Below are positions 1 through 8,405 of a stretch of 64,000 bases of DNA, in pieces; the stretch's first letter is position 1, and every line of letters starts with the position of its first letter. Origin of the DNA: Clostridia bacterium (GTDB lineage Bacteria > Bacillota > Clostridia > Oscillospirales > Acutalibacteraceae). The notes under the pieces are model-generated. The model ran no database searches and was not told the origin of the DNA. It saw only the letters and a program-made list of their open reading frames with translations. The stretch spans positions 1 to 64,000 of the forward strand of contig JAFRQQ010000019.1 in assembly GCA_017428525.1 (NCBI GenBank), written 5' to 3'. The translations under genes were made by a program, and so were the position numbers.

Positions 1-23
1 AGCCAAGCTGCGCGCTCAAGCCG

Positions 24-171
24 CCAAATCCCATCGAAACTGCCTGCCTTTTGCGTGCTGCGCAGTTTCCGTTCGGCTGATTTGGTCTCAGACGCGGCAA
101 AAAGCGCAGGAATACTTTCCGTATTCCGAGCATTTTTAACAAAGTATGGGGCCAAAGCAGCCAACGGAAAC
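24..171. repeat. Structured leader with competing inverted repeats
   Basis: The segment at 62-85 can pair with two different partners. It pairs upstream with 24-43 (CCAAATC and GAAACTGC against GCAGTTTC and GATTTGG), and downstream with 152-171 (GTTTCCGTT and CTTTGG arms). The two pairings exclude each other. Between them lies a further stem, GGAATAC (109-115) with GTATTCC (121-127), extended by AAAAA at 99-103 and TTTTT at 133-137, which resembles a bidirectional terminator. It sits directly upstream of the first glycan gene. It could be an attenuator-type leader or a remnant of a palindromic repeat; the sequence does not decide between them. Confidence 0.5.
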
Positions 172-209
172 CGGGTTCGGGTTGTACTGCTCTGGCTAAG
201 GAGTTGCCC

Positions 210-1211
210 ATGGAAGTAAAAGTCAGTGTGATCATACCCGTCTACAATGTGGAACAGTATCTGGCGCAGTGCCTGGATTCCGTGCTGTCCCAGACGTTGC
301 GCGAGATTGAGATCCTTGCGATCAACGACGGTTCCCCCGACGGATCGCTTCAAATCCTGCAGACCTATGCGGCGAAGGACGCACGTCTGCGCATCATTGA
401 CAAAAAGAACGAAGGCGTCGGCAAGGCGCGCAACGACGGCCTGCGGGCGGCGACAGGTGAATTCATCGCTTTTCTGGATTCCGATGACTTTTACCCGAAC
501 GACACGGTGCTGGAAACGCTGTATCAGGCCGCAACGGCCCACAATGTCAGCATTGCCGGCGGGAGGAAGATCCGCTTGCTCGCAGACGGGCAGATCGAAC
601 GGGATGCAGGCGATGCTCAAGCATACGGCATGACCTTCTCAGCTTCCGGTCTGGTGCGATACGAGGAGTATCAATATGATTACGGGTACTGGCAGTATTT
701 GTATCGCCGTGCGTTGTTGATCGAGCATGAGATTTTCTTCCCTCCCTATCGCCGTTTTCAGGATCCGCCGTTTTTCGTGCGCGCCATGCAGGCGGCAGGG
801 GCGTTTTATGCGGCGGACTGCGAAAGCTACTGTTACCGCATGGTGCCCGGCGCGCAGAAGTATTCGATCGACAGCACCCTGGATTTTCTGAAGGGTCTGA
901 CGGACAACCTGGTGTTTTCCCGTCAGAACGGCCTGGCAAAGCTGCACCGGCTTTGCGCTATGCGCCTGGATCGGGAAGGGTCGTTCATGGCAATCCGCAA
1001 TTTGTACGGCGAGGATCGCCTGCAGTTGCTCGCGGCGTATCTGGATGCCTTCCGCGCCGTGGATCCGGCGTGGCTGGCCGAAAACGGACAGGCGCTGCCG
1101 GCACCGTTTGTACCGGAGGTTTTTCAATATGCGGTCTCAACGGCGGAAAAGTATGAAAAGCTGCGCACGCACGGCGCCCTCAGAGCATTGCGCAGGATCA
1201 TTCGAAAATAG
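210..1211 (+). CDS. GT2-family glycosyltransferase
   Basis: A 333-residue cytoplasmic GT-A fold glycosyltransferase that should add one sugar from a nucleotide donor to a growing surface glycan. The N-terminus has the family signature SVIIPVYN (residues 6-13), an NDGS motif (39-42) and the metal-binding DSDD (90-93). No membrane segment is obvious, so it is the soluble type. The ATG at 210 is preferred over an in-frame TTG at 204 because AAGGAG at 198-203 sits six bases before the ATG. It is the first gene of a co-directional glycan operon, 14 bases before the next gene. Donor and acceptor cannot be read from sequence. Confidence 0.9.
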   Translation: MEVKVSVIIPVYNVEQYLAQCLDSVLSQTLREIEILAINDGSPDGSLQILQTYAAKDARLRIIDKKNEGVGKARNDGLRAATGEFIAFLDSDDFYPNDTVLETLYQAATAHNVSIAGGRKIRLLADGQIERDAGDAQAYGMTFSASGLVRYEEYQYDYGYWQYLYRRALLIEHEIFFPPYRRFQDPPFFVRAMQAAGAFYAADCESYCYRMVPGAQKYSIDSTLDFLKGLTDNLVFSRQNGLAKLHRLCAMRLDREGSFMAIRNLYGEDRLQLLAAYLDAFRAVDPAWLAENGQALPAPFVPEVFQYAVSTAEKYEKLRTHGALRALRRIIRK

Positions 1212-1225
1212 GGGAGGGATCGAGC

Positions 1226-1858
1226 ATGGGGAACAGCTTGCTTGCCCGTGCGGAGCACAAGCTCTATCTTGAACGGAAACGGCAGAAGCTGAAAAACAAG
1301 ACGCCGTCAGTGATTTCCTCCAACTGCAACGGCGCTATGATCCTCCACGATCTCAAATGCCGATTCAACAGTCCGACCGTGAATCTGTTTTTTGAAGCGC
1401 CGGATTATCTGCGCTTTGTTTCCGATCTGAAGCACTACCTCAGTGCCGTCCCGGAAGCAGTGCCGTCAGAGCTTCCGTTTCCGGTCGGGCGGCTGGACGA
1501 TTTGCCGGTCTATTTCATGCATTTTGCTTCGTTCGAAGAAGCAAAGCAAAAATGGATTGCACGCGCCGCGCGGGTGGACCCGGAGAATGCGTTTTTTATG
1601 ATGACCGATAAAAACGGCTGCACATATGACATGATCCGGGCGTTCGACGCGTTGCCGTTTGCCCACAAGGTGATTTTTACGCATAAGCCGTATCCGGAAT
1701 TCAAGAGCGCCTGCTATATTCCCGGCTTTGAGGATGCAGGCGAAGTCGGCGTGCTCTCCGACTGGAAGCCGGGCTTCTGGAAACGCCGCTGGCTGGATGA
1801 TTTCGATGCGGTTGCGTTTCTGAATGGGGAAATCTATTCTTTTGAAAAAGGAGATTGA
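1226..1858 (+). CDS. DUF1919 exopolysaccharide-type protein
   Basis: A 210-residue protein matching the DUF1919 family found in polysaccharide clusters. The diagnostic block is SSNCNGAMILHDL followed by FNSPTVNL (about residues 30-55). A basic helix-like N-terminus (KLYLERKRQKLKNK) precedes it. The biochemical role of the family is not established; its habit of sitting beside glycosyltransferases suggests a glycan modification role (inference). The RBS GGGGAGG (1211-1217) overlaps the stop codon of the preceding gene and the next gene begins three bases after this one, so translation is probably coupled. Confidence 0.8.
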   Translation: MGNSLLARAEHKLYLERKRQKLKNKTPSVISSNCNGAMILHDLKCRFNSPTVNLFFEAPDYLRFVSDLKHYLSAVPEAVPSELPFPVGRLDDLPVYFMHFASFEEAKQKWIARAARVDPENAFFMMTDKNGCTYDMIRAFDALPFAHKVIFTHKPYPEFKSACYIPGFEDAGEVGVLSDWKPGFWKRRWLDDFDAVAFLNGEIYSFEKGD

Positions 1859-1861
1859 AAG

Positions 1862-3439
1862 ATGGGAAACCTGTGCGGATTCTACGATCTGAATGAAAAA
1901 CAGTATCGGGATGCTTCCGAGGGCGTGTTTGCTTTTGAAACCGAAGCGCTTCTGCTCCGGGTGTTCGGCAACGTGCGCTCCGGCGAGGCCTTCAACGACG
2001 GCGCTGCGCTCTCTGTGCTGTATGCACAGTTCGGCCTTCAGATCACCGAGCATCTCAACGGCGCTTATCTGCTTCTGGTTTTTGAAAAAGAGACCGGGAT
2101 TTTTCGCGTATTTCAGGATCGTGCGACGTCGCCTGTCGCGCTGTATTATACAAAGGTCGGCGATCGGCTGTATCTGAGCTCGTCGCTGAAAGCGCTGCTT
2201 GCCGCTTCCTGCATGACATGCAGACTCAATGAGCAGGCGGTGGAAGAATTCCTGGTCAACGGGTTCCTTTACGGCGAAGCCACGCTGCTGGAGGATGTAT
2301 TCAAAATCAAGGCATATCATTGTCTCTCTGTCGAAAACGGGCTTGCCGGGCAGTTCCCGGTCCGATATCCGAAGACGGAAATGACGAAGGGCGAGGCGCT
2401 GGATCGTTTCAAGCCGACCCTTGACTGCGCCATTGAGCGGTGCATCGCCGATCTTGACGACGTCAGCTTCCCGCTTTCCAGCGGGTATGATTCCAACTAT
2501 ATCGCCTATGTTGCAACGAAGAGCAAGGAATCTGCGACGGCTTTTTCGGTCGGCGGCAGCCGCGGAAAGAATGAGGTGCCGATCGTTGAAAAAAACGCGC
2601 CGTATTATCCGAATCTGACGCTGCGCACCGCAGCAACAGACGGCGCAACCCTGTCGCATTTCCCGGATATTGTCTGGCGGCTGGAGGGCAATGTGTTTGA
2701 ATCCGGTCTGTTTTTGCAATATGAGCTGATGAATCTCGTGAAAAAAGCAGGAAAATCGACGCTGGTCTGCGGCGAGTGTGCGGATCAGATCATGAATCTG
2801 CATTACCACCGCAAGGACCGGATCTATCCGCAGCGCCCGGATGAGGCGCCGCTCTATTATGAATTCAGTGAGTATCCCTACATTTTCTCCAGCTATCTGA
2901 TCCTGAAAAAGAACGGGATTCTGGCAAATTCATTCGGTATCGAGACCAGATATCCCTATCTGGATGAAGACCTGATCTCTGTCTGCGCGCCGCTCGGCGA
3001 GATCAGCCGCAAGGATAAGCGCGTGCATGTTGCCAACTGCCACGCCTGCCTGCCGCCGGAGGTCATCGCAAACATGAGCAAGATCGGCGGCTCAACGGAC
3101 TGTCACTCCCTGTTCGCTTCAGAGGACGAGATCCAATCATTTTTCCGCAGGGTCGAGCGCACTGCGTTCTTCAAGGCGCATAAAGAGCTGATCATCCGGC
3201 ATTCGACGGAAGAAAAAGAACGGCAGACCGGCGTGACTGCGCTGAAAACGAAGATCAGAAACGCGGCGCTTTCTGCGCTGCATGCCGGAAAAAATGATTC
3301 GTATTATTTCGAGGAACTGAAGCTGCGCGAATATCTGTGCGTTGTCTACCTTGCTGTTTTTGAGCGTCTGTTTGTCAGCGGCCATTCCGATTTTTCCGCG
3401 GAAAGCTGCGCCCAGCCGTTTGAAGCGTTTTTTGAATAA
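1862..3439 (+). CDS. Asparagine-synthase-like amidotransferase
   Basis: A 525-residue protein with the AsnB layout: an N-terminal glutaminase-like (Ntn) domain and a C-terminal ATP-pyrophosphatase domain with a PP-loop SSGYDS at residues 206-211. In the family the catalytic cysteine is residue 2 and becomes N-terminal after Met removal. Here the protein begins MGNLCGF, so the equivalent Cys-Gly-Phe sits at residue 5. AAGGAG at 1848-1853 fits the ATG at 1862 well. Either processing exposes the Cys or the glutaminase site is altered. Within this operon it is more likely to amidate a sugar acid or peptide on the glycan than to make free asparagine (inference). Confidence 0.8.
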   Translation: MGNLCGFYDLNEKQYRDASEGVFAFETEALLLRVFGNVRSGEAFNDGAALSVLYAQFGLQITEHLNGAYLLLVFEKETGIFRVFQDRATSPVALYYTKVGDRLYLSSSLKALLAASCMTCRLNEQAVEEFLVNGFLYGEATLLEDVFKIKAYHCLSVENGLAGQFPVRYPKTEMTKGEALDRFKPTLDCAIERCIADLDDVSFPLSSGYDSNYIAYVATKSKESATAFSVGGSRGKNEVPIVEKNAPYYPNLTLRTAATDGATLSHFPDIVWRLEGNVFESGLFLQYELMNLVKKAGKSTLVCGECADQIMNLHYHRKDRIYPQRPDEAPLYYEFSEYPYIFSSYLILKKNGILANSFGIETRYPYLDEDLISVCAPLGEISRKDKRVHVANCHACLPPEVIANMSKIGGSTDCHSLFASEDEIQSFFRRVERTAFFKAHKELIIRHSTEEKERQTGVTALKTKIRNAALSALHAGKNDSYYFEELKLREYLCVVYLAVFERLFVSGHSDFSAESCAQPFEAFFE

Positions 3440-3458
3440 CTGTTTTCTGAGGTGCGTT

Positions 3459-4340
3459 GTGAAGAAGGAAATCAATCCTCGCTCGGAGGAGCTCCGGTTT
3501 GATACGATCGTCGAGCCGAAAAACAAATGGTTCGATCTGAATCTGAAGGAATTGTGGAAATACAAGGACCTGATGCTGCTGTTTGTCAAGCGGAATTTCA
3601 TTTCGCAGTACAAGCAGACGGTTCTCGGTCCGGCCTGGGCCGTGATCCAGCCGCTGCTGACCACCGTGGTGTTTACGCTGGTGTTTGGCGGCATCGCAAA
3701 GCTGGCGCCGGGCGGCGTCAACGGCTTTATCTATTATCTGCTCGGCACGGTGTTCTGGCAGTATTTTGCCTCGTGTCTGACTATGGTCAGTCATACGTTC
3801 ACAAGCAATTCCAATATTTTCGGCAAGGTCTATTTTCCGCGCATGGTGCTGCCGGTTTCCACGGTGCTGACGAATCTGATCTCGCTGGCCATCCAGTTTT
3901 CCTTTTTCCTTGTCGCGTGGGTCATCTTCCTGTTCATTCCGGGCTATTCCATGCAGCCCGGCTGGCAGATCGCGCTGCTGCCGCTGCTTGTGCTGGAGCT
4001 GGCGCTGCTGGCGCTGGGCTGCGGCATCATCGTTTCCGCGCTGACAACGAAATACCGTGACCTGGCAATGCTGGTTTCGTTCGGCGTGCAGCTCTGGATG
4101 TACGCGACGCCCGTGGCCTATTCCGCCAACATGTTTGCGGGCTCAAAGGTGGAATTCCTTTACTGGTGCAATCCGACCTGCCCGATCATCGAAACGATCC
4201 GCTTTGCGTTCCTCGGCCCCGCCGCGGCGCAGTTCCGCCCGGAGATGTTGGGCATCAGCTGGATCACGACATTTGTGATTTTATTTATCGGCATCCTGCT
4301 GTTCAGCAGAGTGGAAAAAACCTTTATGGATACGGTGTGA
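3459..4340 (+). CDS. ABC-2 polysaccharide export permease (Wzm/TagG type)
   Basis: A 293-residue integral membrane protein forming the channel half of an ABC exporter for lipid-linked polysaccharide or teichoic-acid-like polymers. It has the typical amphipathic start (LKELWKYKDLMLLFVKRNF), then the conserved YKQTVLGPAWAVIQPLL, and about six membrane spans. The chosen start is GTG at 3459, with TGAGGT at 3448-3453 six bases upstream. Longer in-frame starts lie inside the preceding gene and lack a ribosome binding site. Its ATPase partner is encoded at 5570-6841, separated by a GT4 gene. Confidence 0.88.
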   Translation: MKKEINPRSEELRFDTIVEPKNKWFDLNLKELWKYKDLMLLFVKRNFISQYKQTVLGPAWAVIQPLLTTVVFTLVFGGIAKLAPGGVNGFIYYLLGTVFWQYFASCLTMVSHTFTSNSNIFGKVYFPRMVLPVSTVLTNLISLAIQFSFFLVAWVIFLFIPGYSMQPGWQIALLPLLVLELALLALGCGIIVSALTTKYRDLAMLVSFGVQLWMYATPVAYSANMFAGSKVEFLYWCNPTCPIIETIRFAFLGPAAAQFRPEMLGISWITTFVILFIGILLFSRVEKTFMDTV

Positions 4341-4342
4341 TT

Positions 4343-5554
4343 ATGAAGCGAGAGATCATCCTTGTGCTGCATTCACTCGCGGTCGGCGGCGCGGAGCGGC
4401 GGCTTTCTTCCGTCGCAAATTATATCGCCGAACGCGGCTATCCTGTGACTGTTCTTCTGCTGGATAATCCGGTTGTGAAGTTTGAGATGCACCCGGCTGT
4501 GCGCGTGGTCTGCGTCAATCAGCGCCCGGATTTGACCGAATACGATCCGGCAAAATGCAGCCTGTTTCAGATGGAGCGGCCGGTCAGAACCGGACTGCGG
4601 GATAAACTGCGGCTACGGCTGGCACATGCGTCCGGATTGAAGGCTGCCGATCTTGCCGAGAAGGAGCTGTATTTCCGGCAGACCTGTGCGGCGCCGCTGG
4701 AGGCCTATTTTCGGCAGCGCCCGGAGGCGGTTGTAGCATCGTTCATGACTGTGCCGAATATAGTGACGATGATGGCTGCTTGGAATTTGCCGAATCGTGT
4801 ATTGTTTGCCGATACCACGGATGTTGCAACCGAGTATCCTCCGGAGCATCCTTTTTGCGTGCTTCGAAAAAAGTATTATTCAAGAGCACAAGGGGCTCTG
4901 CTCCAAACGCCTAATCAGTTGGAGTTTTATTCTTTTCTTCCAGCGGTCAATAAAAAGGTTATACCGAATTTTATTAATTCAGAGCAGCTTCCAGTACCAT
5001 TTGTGGGTGTTCGAAAAAAAGAAATAGTAAACTTTTGCAGATTAAGTGCTACGAAAAATCTTCCGCTGTTGATTGACGCTTTTTCCCTGCTGCTCAAGGA
5101 TTATCCTGATTATATGCTCTCAATTATTGGTGACGGCGAGGAAAGAGATGTTCTACTTAATCACATAACCAAATTGAAATTGAATCAAAGTGTCAAAATA
5201 CTTCCATTTGAAAAGCAAATACACGATCGAATTCTTGATTCCGCGATGTTCGTATCCTCATCCGATCGCGAAGGCATTTCCAATTCCATGCTGGAAGCCA
5301 TGGCGATCGGTTTGCCCTGCGTCTGCACGGACTGCGCCGGTGGCGGCGCGCGCATGATGATCGAGGATCATGAAAACGGTCTGCTCGTTCCGATGCGGGA
5401 CGTTGACGCGCTTTACAAGGCAATGAAGGAAGTCATTGAAACGCCCGGCCTCGCGGACAAGCTGTCACGCAACGCGGTCAAAATCCGCGAACGCCTGCGG
5501 CCGGATGTGATCTGCCAGCAGATGCTGGACGCCATTCTCGGCGAAAATGAGTAA
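4343..5554 (+). CDS. GT4-family glycosyltransferase
   Basis: A 403-residue GT-B fold glycosyltransferase. The N-terminal domain starts with VLHSLAVGGAERRL, the usual glycine-rich acceptor-side motif. The C-terminal GT4 donor-binding domain has SSSDREGISNSMLEAMAIGLP, with the EX7E-type arrangement. It begins two bases after the permease stop codon, so it is translationally coupled. The DNA from about 4730 to 5260 is visibly richer in A and T than the flanking parts of the same gene, which suggests a recombined central segment. Confidence 0.9.
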   Translation: MKREIILVLHSLAVGGAERRLSSVANYIAERGYPVTVLLLDNPVVKFEMHPAVRVVCVNQRPDLTEYDPAKCSLFQMERPVRTGLRDKLRLRLAHASGLKAADLAEKELYFRQTCAAPLEAYFRQRPEAVVASFMTVPNIVTMMAAWNLPNRVLFADTTDVATEYPPEHPFCVLRKKYYSRAQGALLQTPNQLEFYSFLPAVNKKVIPNFINSEQLPVPFVGVRKKEIVNFCRLSATKNLPLLIDAFSLLLKDYPDYMLSIIGDGEERDVLLNHITKLKLNQSVKILPFEKQIHDRILDSAMFVSSSDREGISNSMLEAMAIGLPCVCTDCAGGGARMMIEDHENGLLVPMRDVDALYKAMKEVIETPGLADKLSRNAVKIRERLRPDVICQQMLDAILGENE

Positions 5555-5569
5555 AAAGGAACCAAGGCT

Positions 5570-6841
5570 ATGAATGATTTAGCGATCAGAATCGAACATG
5601 TGTCGAAGCAGTACCGGCTGGGCGCCATAGGCGGCGGCACGCTCAAGGGGGACATTCAATCCTTTATCGCGCGCCGGAAAGGGCAGGAGGATCCGAACAG
5701 CAAGATCGGCTCGGATGCGGCGTATCATAAAAATGAGAGATTTTTGGCACTGGACGACGTGTCCCTGGATGTGAAGAAGGGCGAGATCGTCGGCATCATC
5801 GGCCATAACGGCGCCGGGAAATCGACGCTGCTCAAGCTCCTCTCCCGCGTGACCGCGCCGACGGCGGGGCGCATCTGCATCAACGGGCGCATCGCGTCCA
5901 TGCTCGAGGTCGGCACAGGCTTTCACCCGGAGCTGACCGGACGGGAGAACGTCTATATGAACGGCGCGATCCTCGGCATGAACAAGGCGGAGATCGACCG
6001 TAAGTTTGACGATATTGTCAAATTTGCCGAAATGGAAAAGTTCATTGATACGCCCGTCAAGCGCTATTCCAGCGGTATGTATGTGAAGCTGGCCTTTGCC
6101 GTCGCCGCGCATCTGGACAGTGAGATCATGGTCATGGATGAGGTGCTCGCGGTCGGCGATATGAAGTTTCAGGACAAATGCCTGGGCAAAATGAGCGACG
6201 TTTCCAATCAGGAAGGACGCACGGTGCTTTATGTGAGCCACAATATGAGCACGATCAAACGCCTTTGCCAGCGATGCATTGTGCTCGATCACGGCAAGAT
6301 CATTTTTGACGGTGATGTTAATGAGGCGATTGAGATCTATTCAAATAGTGAGCGCTCATATGACTACCGTCATGTTTTTGAAAAAGCAGATTATTGGGAT
6401 TACTATGCACGTACGACGCAAATGCTTTCCGTAGAGTTTCTTGATTCAAAAGATTGTATTTTTGAATGGGGAAAACCGATTCGCTGCAGTTTGACATGCC
6501 GGTCCGATGCGGAGATTGACAATTTGCGCTTGAGGATTGAGTTTTATAATGCGACCGAATCTTTGACAGGCGTTGCCTGTTCCGACTATATTGGCCATTT
6601 CGGTGTCGGCGAAACCAGGAGTATTCCGTTCTCTTTTGAAACAAAGATGCTCAGCGCCGGCAAGTACAAGCTTTCATTTGCTCTGTACTATGCCAATGAG
6701 TTGGGAATGAGTACCACAGTTGATCTGGGCAGAAACGCACTGCGGTTTCAATTGAATGACACGCCTTGCGAAGAAAGAATCATCGGAGATTTCAGGCTCG
6801 GCGGTTTTACAAGATATCCGGATATTGTTCTTGGAGGATAA
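5570..6841 (+). CDS. ABC polysaccharide exporter ATPase with C-terminal domain (Wzt-like)
   Basis: A 423-residue ATPase partner of the permease at 3459-4340. It shows Walker A GHNGAGKST (78-86), the ABC signature around YSSGMY (166-171) and Walker B IMVMDE ending at D190-E191. The nucleotide-binding part ends near residue 250. The remaining ~170 residues resemble the beta-rich Wzt C-terminal domain, which in known O-antigen exporters recognises the modified chain end. Such a domain implies that the polymer is finished with a specific cap before export (inference). Base composition falls from about 6330 onward, so the recognition domain may have been acquired separately from the ATPase core. 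Confidence 0.9.
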   Translation: MNDLAIRIEHVSKQYRLGAIGGGTLKGDIQSFIARRKGQEDPNSKIGSDAAYHKNERFLALDDVSLDVKKGEIVGIIGHNGAGKSTLLKLLSRVTAPTAGRICINGRIASMLEVGTGFHPELTGRENVYMNGAILGMNKAEIDRKFDDIVKFAEMEKFIDTPVKRYSSGMYVKLAFAVAAHLDSEIMVMDEVLAVGDMKFQDKCLGKMSDVSNQEGRTVLYVSHNMSTIKRLCQRCIVLDHGKIIFDGDVNEAIEIYSNSERSYDYRHVFEKADYWDYYARTTQMLSVEFLDSKDCIFEWGKPIRCSLTCRSDAEIDNLRLRIEFYNATESLTGVACSDYIGHFGVGETRSIPFSFETKMLSAGKYKLSFALYYANELGMSTTVDLGRNALRFQLNDTPCEERIIGDFRLGGFTRYPDIVLGG

Positions 6842-6847
6842 TTCTAA

Positions 6848-7423
6848 ATGGGAAAAAAATTCAAAAGATTGATTAAAAGATTACTCGGGAGGCCGATGGA
6901 TCCCCCGCGGCTTTCTCCGGTGGAGTGGTATCGCAAAAATGGTGCCATCATCGGTGAAGATGTTGATTTAATTGAATGTAGTTGTACCTGGTATGATGCC
7001 ACAAGAATTAAAATCGGTGACCATGTCACTTGCGTTTATACGCATTTTCTTACGCATGATGCAAGCCTAAAAAAGTTTATTGGGAATGATTGCAATAAAA
7101 TAGGACGAATTGAGATCGGTGATAACGTTTTTATTGGATTGAAAACGATTATCCTTCCAAATGTCCATATTGGCAGTAATGTTGTGATCGGTGCCGGCAG
7201 TGTTGTAACGAAAGATATTCCGGATAATTCCGTCGCGGTCGGAAATCCTGCCAGAGTAATTGGTACTTGTCAGGAGTATATTGAAAAGCATCAAAATAGA
7301 ATTACAAGCGACCCAAGCCTTTTGTATTGGGATATTAAAATCAATGAAATGACAGCGGACGAATTAGCAGAGTACAACAATAGAATTGATGGGACCATCG
7401 TCTATTCATTGAAACATGAATGA
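6848..7423 (+). CDS. Hexapeptide-repeat acyltransferase
   Basis: A 191-residue left-handed beta-helix acyltransferase of the CatB/LbetaH type. Hexapeptide repeats run from about residue 30 to 135 ([57 protein letters not shown]). The usual reaction is acetyl transfer to a sugar hydroxyl or amino group, acting as a trimer in the cytosol. It starts six bases after the ATPase gene. The gene is AT-rich compared with the start of the operon and belongs to the compositional island 6.3-8.4 kb. Confidence 0.85.
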   Translation: MGKKFKRLIKRLLGRPMDPPRLSPVEWYRKNGAIIGEDVDLIECSCTWYDATRIKIGDHVTCVYTHFLTHDASLKKFIGNDCNKIGRIEIGDNVFIGLKTIILPNVHIGSNVVIGAGSVVTKDIPDNSVAVGNPARVIGTCQEYIEKHQNRITSDPSLLYWDIKINEMTADELAEYNNRIDGTIVYSLKHE

Positions 7424-7438
7424 AAGGATTGGTATTAC

Positions 7439-8401
7439 ATGATCAGGAAGCTTATTCCACGATGGATTAAGGATTTGTTATTGTATGTTGTTCGAATTCC
7501 GCAGCGATGCAGATTAAGTCTTTACTATGCTGCAAGCAATGGCCGCATTCCATTTCCGGACAAGGCGTTTCAGAAGTGGGACTATAAAATCCACACTGGC
7601 AGGAAACTCAATCTGCGGCATCCGGTGACTTTTCAGGAAAAATTGCAGTGGCTAAAGTATTATTATCACAATCCAATTCAATCAACACTTGTGGATAAAT
7701 ATAAAGTTCGTAGTTGGGTTGCAGAAAAAATAGGAGAACAGTATTTAATCCCATTGCTTGGCGTGTTTCATAGTTTTGATGATATTCCATTTTCAGAACT
7801 TCCAGATCAGTTTGTATTAAAATGCAATCATGACAGCGGAAGCGTTGTGATTTGCAAGAACAAGAGTTCTTTTGATTATGAAAAAGCAAAGGAAAAACTT
7901 GAAGCTTGTTTGAAAATCAATCATTTCTATAAAAGTCGAGAATGGCCGTATAAGAATATCCAAGAGAGATGTATTCTATGTGAGCCGTATTTGGTTGATG
8001 ATCATCTTCACGACCTGAAAGACTATAAGTTTTTTTGCTTCGATGGAAAAGTGAAGTTTTTGTATGTCAGTACTTTGGGCAACCATGATAATGCAGTTAT
8101 TAATTATTACTATCCAGATTGGGAGCGTATCCCAATCAAACATGAGCTGTACAAATCGACTGAGAAAGACGATGAAATACCAAACGATTTTAAAAAAATG
8201 ATTTCACTCGCTGAGATCCTTTCTTGTGGATTTCCTCATGTTCGTGTAGATTTTTTTTATGCAAACGAAGCAATCTATTTTAGTGAGATGACTTTTTTTT
8301 CGAGCGGAGGGAGGCATCTTTGGAGCCCTGAAAAATATAATTATTTGTTTGGCGATATGATTACCCTTCCACCTAAAATGAGAAAAAAGGATGTTGATTG
8401 A
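7439..8401 (+). CDS. TupA-like ATP-grasp ligase
   Basis: A 320-residue protein with the features of the TupA-like ATP-grasp family: a basic, hydrophobic N-terminus, TFQEKLQWLKYY, a VDKYKVRSWVAEKIGEQYLIP block, then DQFVLKCNHDSG and VRVDFFY with a downstream acidic E-M-T-F segment. The named member is linked to teichuronopeptide synthesis, where it is thought to ligate an amino acid or peptide to a sugar acid. Together with the AsnB-like protein it suggests amide or peptide decoration of the polymer (inference). The gene is AT-rich, unlike the flanking genes of the window. Confidence 0.8.
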   Translation: MIRKLIPRWIKDLLLYVVRIPQRCRLSLYYAASNGRIPFPDKAFQKWDYKIHTGRKLNLRHPVTFQEKLQWLKYYYHNPIQSTLVDKYKVRSWVAEKIGEQYLIPLLGVFHSFDDIPFSELPDQFVLKCNHDSGSVVICKNKSSFDYEKAKEKLEACLKINHFYKSREWPYKNIQERCILCEPYLVDDHLHDLKDYKFFCFDGKVKFLYVSTLGNHDNAVINYYYPDWERIPIKHELYKSTEKDDEIPNDFKKMISLAEILSCGFPHVRVDFFYANEAIYFSEMTFFSSGGRHLWSPEKYNYLFGDMITLPPKMRKKDVD

Positions 8402-8405
8402 GCGA

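Noticed and set aside
204..209. TTG start for the GT2 gene
   Set aside because: AAGGAG at 198-203 directly abuts this codon; spacing fits the ATG at 210.
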